Assembly (NCBI RefSeq): GCF_018446385.1
Contig: NC_055992.1
Span: 17,764,877 to 17,828,876 of the forward strand
Origin: Zingiber officinale
Lineage: Eukaryota > Streptophyta > Magnoliopsida > Zingiberales > Zingiberaceae
Reading direction: 5' to 3'
DNA length: 64,000 nt
Shown: in pieces, positions 58,473 through 64,000 of the stretch
How the letters are laid out: each line of letters starts with the position of its first letter
How positions within the stretch are numbered: position 1 is the first letter of the stretch
Program-made: the position numbers and the translations under genes
The notes under the pieces: generated by a model
Told to the model about the DNA's origin: nothing
What the model saw: the letters and a program-made list of their open reading frames with translations, nothing else
The model's database searches: none

Positions 58473-58907
58473 CTAGCCAGGGAGAATTACGATCGATTTC
58501 TTGCAGTGAACAATCGCGTCGTAGATGGAGATATCGGCGTTGCTACGACACAACTGCATGTTGGAGGAAGAGGCCGCAGCTGCAGTGGCGTTGGAAGCGC
58601 CGCTGCTTCTGGCGGAGTCCTTGCAGCCGCCCCGGGTCGACGTCGACTTGGAAAAGGAAACCGATCTCGAGCACCTGAGCGTCGGGTGCGCCGAGGGGAC
58701 GAGGAAGCTCAGGCACTTCTGCAACGTCTTCTTCGCAGCCCTCATGCAGCCCCCGAACAAGTACTCCAGCTTCCAAATCTTCGACGAAGGAATCAGATCT
58801 ATGGGCGACGACGAGCTGATTATTGGGCTGCGCGAGTAATCCAGCTTCGCCCTGCAGGGAAGCGTCGCCCTCGCGGTCAGTGATGATTGGGAGGAGGATT
58901 TCATCAT
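58473..58907 (-). CDS. Small BKI1/MAKR-like candidate protein
   Basis: 144 residues on the minus strand. The start ATGATGAAATCC follows a CT-rich stretch that looks like a plant 5' leader (58,908-59,060). The protein is serine-rich and basic. Residues 25-45 read SRSPIISSSSPIDLIPS, 49-66 YLFGGCMRAAKKTLQKC, and the C-terminus has SIYDAIVHCKKS (127-138). This resembles the C-terminal AIAHCK(N/Q)S motif of the BKI1 and MAKR kinase-regulator proteins, as I recall it, where it contacts the receptor kinase. There is no signal peptide or membrane segment. The opposite strand also has a 104-residue frame (58525-58839), which I judge the weaker reading. The last residues may be intron read-through. Confidence 0.5.
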   Translation of the reverse strand: MMKSSSQSSLTARATLPCRAKLDYSRSPIISSSSPIDLIPSSKIWKLEYLFGGCMRAAKKTLQKCLSFLVPSAHPTLRCSRSVSFSKSTSTRGGCKDSARSSGASNATAAAASSSNMQLCRSNADISIYDAIVHCKKSIVILPG

Positions 58908-60900
58908 GTTCGTCGGAGGAGAGGCCGAAGATCTCTTGTTAGACGGCTAGCTAGCGTGATGGAGAATGGTAGTCGCATGGCGCGGTGAGAAGTGAGAGGG
59001 GAAGAAAGAAATAGGCAACCGGAGCCACCATATTGGCGAGGAAGAAATTAAAGTAGTAGTCTGGGAGGAGAGGGGGCACGTGATGCCTGCCCCCCTCCCT
59101 CTCATGGTTTGGATCCGCTTGGTCCGATCCGGGGATTAAAAAGTGAGATGATTTCTTGTGAAATTCTGCCTTCACATTAATCACACTCGAAGACAGAAAA
59201 AAATTAAGATGATAATCCTCTTCATTCCACGTTTAGATCGGGTGGAGATCTTTGTCACGAATAAATACTTGAAGCGGATGTGCGGCTCTCTCTCGCCCGC
59301 ATGGTTTGGTACCGGTAGAGTCTTCCCCTTAAATCGCGCTCCGGAGCCTGCACGTTCAACATGCATTACTAGGTCAGTCGGCGTGATTCTTCCGATGATG
59401 AAACCAACTTTAGACTTGATAGAAAAAATATAAAAAAAATAAAATTAAAAGATGGAAAAAAAAGTAAAAGTCAGGACGGAATAATCGATTTAAAATCGGA
59501 ATCAAAACCAAATAGATCGAAACTGTATAAAATTTTTATGTTTTAAACTAATCAAATTGATTAAATTTTTTAATAAAAATTAAGTTGATAAAATATGAGT
59601 TAATTTGATTTTCAGAATCTGTTGTGTAGTATCGATGTTTATTATGGTGTTAATTTTTAAAAATAAATATTAAAATTTTAATTTATTATGTTTGACCGAG
59701 TTAAGAGTTTTAAAATTAAAATCAAATCAAATTATCGAAAAAATTAAAATAGAATTAAAATTTTAAATTAGTTTCAATCGGTTAATCTGATTTAATTAAA
59801 TTTTTATTCATCATAAAATTACTCTCTTCTATTGGATGTACTAGGGGAAGTCTTGGTATTAATATTCCAGTTTTTTTATTAAAATATTTTAATTTAATAT
59901 GAAAAATATAATCACCAAATAAAACTAAACTTATAATTTAAGATCTAAATTGTATAAAAATAAAATAAACATCTGCTTAAATTAGTTAAATTGAATAGTT
60001 AACTATTTGACTTAGTGTATTTAATTATGTTGGTAAATTTGAACACAAATCTTCTGCTCTAGACATGCTATAATCCAACGCCTAACGTCTAATATCTTTT
60101 TATATATGTATTTATCTCCTTTCATATGGCGGGTCAGTATTAGAAGACCTGTAAGATAATGGATCAATTTTTTGTTTTTTTACTAGAGTCCAAAATAAAA
60201 AAGTTTAATTCAAATTAAGAATAAAACTTAACTCTCCACGATTTGGTTACACAATTAATAAATGCACAGGTCAAGTGTTTGATTATCTCTAATTCCGCCG
60301 GAAAGCCCTAAGTTGAAGAATGATTGCTTGAGAATCAAGTTGATCGTATTACATTTGAGAATAAGTGTGTTGTTTTTAAAAAAAGTATTTGTGTTAAGAT
60401 ACTCAAGGATAACAACTTGCATATGCTAAATAAGAGAAGCATTGAACCATAGCTTGAATCTGGACCTGCTTAATTGGGCCTGCCGCCGGCCTGGTCCATC
60501 ATCAAAATGAAGGGCATCAAATCAACTCTTGGAAAATTGAAACGAGTTGGATCCTGGTTATATTTAATTCTTTTAAAAAATAATATATACATGCTAGGAA
60601 GGAAGAAAATGGGCATATTATTTGATCAAAATTGTGGTCAAGTCGGATATGGAGATCAATGGTTGGATAGGTAGATGCAGCCGAGCCGATTGAGTTAATT
60701 TTATGCGAGTAAACGAAGAATGTAAATATTAATCAACCTTTTATTTTGGCTCTAAGAGCATCCAAAGTATTCCAGGACTACAATGCAGGGTATCAAGTTC
60801 TTACTCAGATATTAACTGTTTGATCTCCAGTTATGCATGTTTGTAGAGATTTTTCAGAATAGCTCCATGGGAGATGCTCTAATCCGACCGATCATGATAT
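58908..60900. other. Intergenic, AT-rich
   Basis: Promoter side of the MAKR-like gene on the left, then about 1.5 kb of AT-rich sequence without recognised genes or element ends, and the 3' side of the receptor kinase gene on the right. Frames at 59,158-59,433 and 60,474-60,674 have no recognised motif. Confidence 0.5.
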
Positions 60901-63453
60901 TCATCTTCCCTCGCTGGAGACCAATTGGGAGAACACGTTGCTGCCCGACGCATCCAACGGCATAATAATGCTCCTCGTACGCCAGTTATTTTCCTCGTCC
61001 ACGTTGGCAACGGTCGTCAAATCCACCTGCCGCGTCGCCGGCACGGAGATCTGCAGATCCACTGCGCCGCTGTCCTCGTGCGGTTCCCTCTTCAGTTCCG
61101 TCACATGGAGCTGCAGCGCGTACTCCAAATTCCACAGTACGTCGGCAAACGACGGCCTGTCGTCGCCGTAGTTCTCCAAGCACTTCTCCGCCGTCTCCCC
61201 GAACTTCCTCAACGAGTTCGCGTTGATGTTTCCCGCCAGTCTTTGGTCGATGATCTTCTCCAGCTGGCCCCTCCTCTGCCAATGCAACGCCCACTCCGCC
61301 ACGTTCATCTGCTCCTGCGACAGGCTCCGGTCGATTACCGGGCGCGCGCAGAGCACCTCGAACAGCATCACTCCGAATGAATAGACGTCGGACTTCTCGG
61401 TCAGTTGCTGCTTCTTGAAATACTCGGGGTCGAAGTAGCCGAAGGTGCCCTTCACCGCGGTGGTCACATGGGACTCTCCCGTGGAGGGCCCCAACCTCGA
61501 GATCCCGAAGTCGGAGACCTTGGCCAAGTAGGTTTTGCCGAGCAAGATGTTTGTCGATTTGACGTCGCGGTGGATGATGGTGTGGGAGTCGCCGGTGTGG
61601 AGGTAGTGGAACCCGCGGGCAGCCCCGATGCAGATCTCCAGTCTCTGCTTCCAGGAAAGGCACGGCTTGTCGTCGGATCCGTACAAATAGTTCTGGAGGG
61701 GGCCCTTCTCCATGTACTCGTAGACCAAGATCCGCTCCGATTGCTCCTCGCAGTAACCGATGAGAGAGACGAGGTGGCGGTGGCGGATCTTGGACAGGAC
61801 GAGGATCTCGGTCTGGAACTCCGGATACCCCTGCCTCGACCCTGGCATGGCCCGCTTCACTGCTACCTCGGTGCCGTCGCCGAGGATGCCCTTGTAGACC
61901 TTCCCGAATCCGCCGCTTCCCACCACGAGGCTCTCGTCGAAGTCGTTGGTGGCGGCCCTGATCACGAGCAGCGGGATGTTGAGGTCGAGATTCAGCCTTG
62001 GGGACGCCGTCAGCTCCGTTGTTTCTTCAGTCGGCTTGCTCGAGAGGTCCACTGAGTTTCCCCGCGGCATGGTTCTTCCCCGGCAGTACGGCGACCATGT
62101 CTCCTTCGGAAGCAGCGGCCGAGATTTGGATCTCCGACGACGCTGGCAAGCCAAAAGAACGAGAAAGAAGACAACTAGGCTCAGCAGGACGGCGCTGCCG
62201 GAAGTAGCGGAGGCGATGACCGCAACAGACACGCTTCTCCTGCTGCTGTCGCTGGAATTGACTAGCGCATCGTTGAATTTGAAGATTTCAAGGCCGTAAA
62301 GATTGCCAGCACCTGCTGACCCCGGCCTCCTTTCCGTGGCTTCGTCCGGCGCAAGAACGTCATTGTTAATCCACCAATAGCTCAACTTCTCCGTCCTTGT
62401 GCCCAAATAAAAGGTCACGCTAGGGGAAGCAGCATGATCTCTTGAATTGATGTCCTTAGACTGGTTGGCAACGGAGAGGTTGAAGATCATAGGGTCGTAT
62501 TCAACCGCCTGTGAAATGAAATCGCAGAAATTTGCACGGACCAAGTAATTGTAGCCCGAATCCACTGTAAAATTCCAGTTAACTTTGAAGTTGAAATTTG
62601 GATTGGCATTCCGCATGCCTTCTGAAATGTTCACGGCACTAGCCGTGGTGTAGACAATCTCTGGAGCGACAACGTTCGTCACATCTGCGTTTCCGTAGTA
62701 TATAGCTCCGGGATTGGTTGTTTCCACCGAACTGATGTTCTTGCTGAAAAAATAGGCGTCCTTAGGGATCCATGTCCACCACATGGTGTCGTTGGCTGGA
62801 GTAACCTTGTGACCACCGACGTTGATCCTGTAGACAGTCTCCACTACAGCCTGATTGGATAAGTTTGAAGGGAAAAAGCTGTTGAAGAGATCGGAGGGGG
62901 TGGTGAAGACCTCGACGGCGTTGACGAAGGCGATAGGAGAAGATGAAGCGGGGACGAAGGTGAGTTCGAGGTTTGTGGAGGCGGTAGAATTGAACCAGAG
63001 GAAGTACTCCTTGATGACGAGGGTGTCGGAGGAAACTGAGAAATTATCCAGGAGGACGAAGCGCTGGGCAATGACGCGGAAGCGGGCGTCGGAGAGGTCC
63101 CGATCGTCGGTTGAGAAGGGGAGGAAGTGGAGACGAATGCCATAGACGCCTGTGGAACTGAGGTTGAAGGTGTAGGAGGCGGTGCCGTTGAAGACTCGGG
63201 CGGTGGAGTAGAGGGAGGAGGAGCGGTTGGAGGCGGAGGGGTTGGAGAGTGGGAAGGAGTTGTTGGCTTCTCTCGAGAGGAAGGTGAAATCGGTAACAAA
63301 ATTTCGACTGGCGCTTTCGACTTCGTTGTCGGTGAAGTTGAATTGGCTGCCGCAATTTAGCAAGTAACTGGGGCTGAAGTCGGTGGAGGCGGCTGCAAGG
63401 AGGAGGGATGCCCTGAGGAGCAAGAGGAAGCAGAAGAAGTAGTAGTAATCCAT
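60901..63453 (-). CDS. CrRLK1L malectin receptor-like kinase, intronless
   Basis: A plasma-membrane receptor kinase of the Catharanthus RLK1-like family (FERONIA, THESEUS and HERK group). These bind RALF peptides or cell-wall pectin and steer growth and wall sensing. The gene is one exon of 850 codons, the usual form of the family. Signal peptide 1-22; extracellular malectin-like region about 23-395 (LLNCG at 31, INVGG at 210, LYGLEIFK at 385) with many N-x-S/T sites; membrane segment about 409-436; basic stop-transfer QRRRRSKSR. Kinase domain about 505-780 with glycine loop GSGGFG (512-517), K533, HRDVKSTN (628-635) and DFG (648-650), so it looks active and of RD type. The C-terminus ends FSQLVSSEGR, like At5g24010-type members, which is my best guess at the subgroup. 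The start at 63453 gives a clean signal peptide. Confidence 0.97.
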   Translation of the reverse strand: MDYYYFFCFLLLLRASLLLAAASTDFSPSYLLNCGSQFNFTDNEVESASRNFVTDFTFLSREANNSFPLSNPSASNRSSSLYSTARVFNGTASYTFNLSSTGVYGIRLHFLPFSTDDRDLSDARFRVIAQRFVLLDNFSVSSDTLVIKEYFLWFNSTASTNLELTFVPASSSPIAFVNAVEVFTTPSDLFNSFFPSNLSNQAVVETVYRINVGGHKVTPANDTMWWTWIPKDAYFFSKNISSVETTNPGAIYYGNADVTNVVAPEIVYTTASAVNISEGMRNANPNFNFKVNWNFTVDSGYNYLVRANFCDFISQAVEYDPMIFNLSVANQSKDINSRDHAASPSVTFYLGTRTEKLSYWWINNDVLAPDEATERRPGSAGAGNLYGLEIFKFNDALVNSSDSSRRSVSVAVIASATSGSAVLLSLVVFFLVLLACQRRRRSKSRPLLPKETWSPYCRGRTMPRGNSVDLSSKPTEETTELTASPRLNLDLNIPLLVIRAATNDFDESLVVGSGGFGKVYKGILGDGTEVAVKRAMPGSRQGYPEFQTEILVLSKIRHRHLVSLIGYCEEQSERILVYEYMEKGPLQNYLYGSDDKPCLSWKQRLEICIGAARGFHYLHTGDSHTIIHRDVKSTNILLGKTYLAKVSDFGISRLGPSTGESHVTTAVKGTFGYFDPEYFKKQQLTEKSDVYSFGVMLFEVLCARPVIDRSLSQEQMNVAEWALHWQRRGQLEKIIDQRLAGNINANSLRKFGETAEKCLENYGDDRPSFADVLWNLEYALQLHVTELKREPHEDSGAVDLQISVPATRQVDLTTVANVDEENNWRTRSIIMPLDASGSNVFSQLVSSEGR

Positions 63454-64000
63454 TGGTGCCGTTGTATCGCCGGGAAGAAGTGCGCGAAAATAAGAAGAGA
63501 ATGCGCTGCTAAATTTTCGACGCGTGGAAATTTTGACTTGACTCGAGTGGAAAATGCATGCCCGGCTCCAGACGATTCAGACATCATGGAAATATTATAA
63601 AAAAAATATATTTTTTTTAAAAATTATAAAATTTAAAATTATTAAAAATAGTCCTGCAATAGAACTTCTATATTGTTATTATTTTATTAGAAGTTGAGAG
63701 ATAAATCCATAAAAGCACTTTATAAAGACTGTCACAGTTTTACTTATAAAGGCCGTCAGAGTTTTACTTAAAATTCTACTGATAAATTAAATAATTTTAA
63801 ATTAATACGAAATTAAATTTTATATTTTCTTCTATGTTTTTGATTATATTTATACTATTAATAAAATTTAACATAATATATTGAGAGTAATAATTTTTTA
63901 AGTATAAATTAAAATTTTTAAATATATTCGTGTTAAAAAAATTAATGTTCTTAATATATTATGTTAAATTGATATTTGAGAACATATATATAATCAGGAG
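63454..64000 (-). promoter_or_regulatory. Upstream region of the receptor kinase gene
   Basis: About 550 bp to the window end, increasingly AT-rich beyond 63,590. It should hold the leader and core promoter of the kinase gene, but no single TATA box stands out among the A/T runs. A 22-bp direct repeat with GTCA(C/G)AGTTTTACTTA lies near 63,730-63,770. Confidence 0.4.

Noticed and set aside
58506-58883. Plus-strand frames of 125 and 104 residues opposite the MAKR-like ORF
   Set aside because: Less natural composition and no motif. The minus strand has a longer frame, a leader-like upstream region and a recognisable C-terminus. Strand-specific RNA could overturn this.
61405-62055. 216-residue plus-strand frame and other frames over the receptor kinase
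   Set aside because: Shadows of the kinase coding sequence, which is intact on the minus strand.

Overview
The window is nuclear DNA of a flowering plant. Evidence is the GT-AG introns in the genes, a plastid-targeted beta-carotene hydroxylase, a malectin receptor kinase, Copia primer sites of the usual plant type (TGGTATCAGAGC) and a tRNA-Asp primer site of the Athila/Tat type. A monocot, perhaps of the ginger order, is my guess from the look of the LTRs and proteins, not a demonstrated result.

Bases 1 to about 41,100 are a stack of LTR retrotransposons inserted into one another. Element A (5331 to about 35,020, +) is the base layer. Element B, a Copia with pol (8321-27248, +, 5-bp target duplication GGATA), sits inside A's gag region. 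B's right LTR was then split by element C (14971-23965, -, duplication TATAA) and by solo LTR D (24351-26733). Two LTR-like units, E1 (27694-29983) and E2 (32450-34830), sit further right in A, each with a perfect 5-bp duplication. A third copy, E3 (35117-37259), lies just past A. Left of A are pieces of two more A/C-like elements, H (4-1865) and G (1866-4432), and an unassigned LTR-like stretch. Right of E3 is an Athila/Tat-like Gypsy piece (about 37,260-40,543) and another LTR piece. All are fossils.

A and C share an unusual layout: gag, then an AT-rich spacer, a block of palindromes, a second ORF resembling the plant domain called Transposase_32/putative plant transposon protein (PF20167-like), and no reverse transcriptase or integrase. 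Several LTR families also share a promoter design: hairpin modules in U3, then a block of short palindromes directly upstream of a TATA box, with a different palindrome sequence in each family.

From about 41,290 to 63,453 the window is gene-bearing. It holds a lone exon relic of pyruvate dehydrogenase E1 beta (41290-41377), a five-exon beta-carotene hydroxylase (+, 42887-44113), a three-exon HMA protein with a CaaX end (+, 44820-45403), a reverse-strand Copia pol relic (45612-48130), an eight-exon TatD-type metal-dependent hydrolase (+, 48255-55321) with small DNA elements in its introns, a small BKI1/MAKR-like candidate gene (-, 58473-58907) and an intronless CrRLK1L receptor kinase (-, 60901-63453). 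The genes belong to unrelated pathways (carotenoids, metal or membrane signalling, nuclease-like hydrolase, cell-wall sensing) and there is no sign that they act together.
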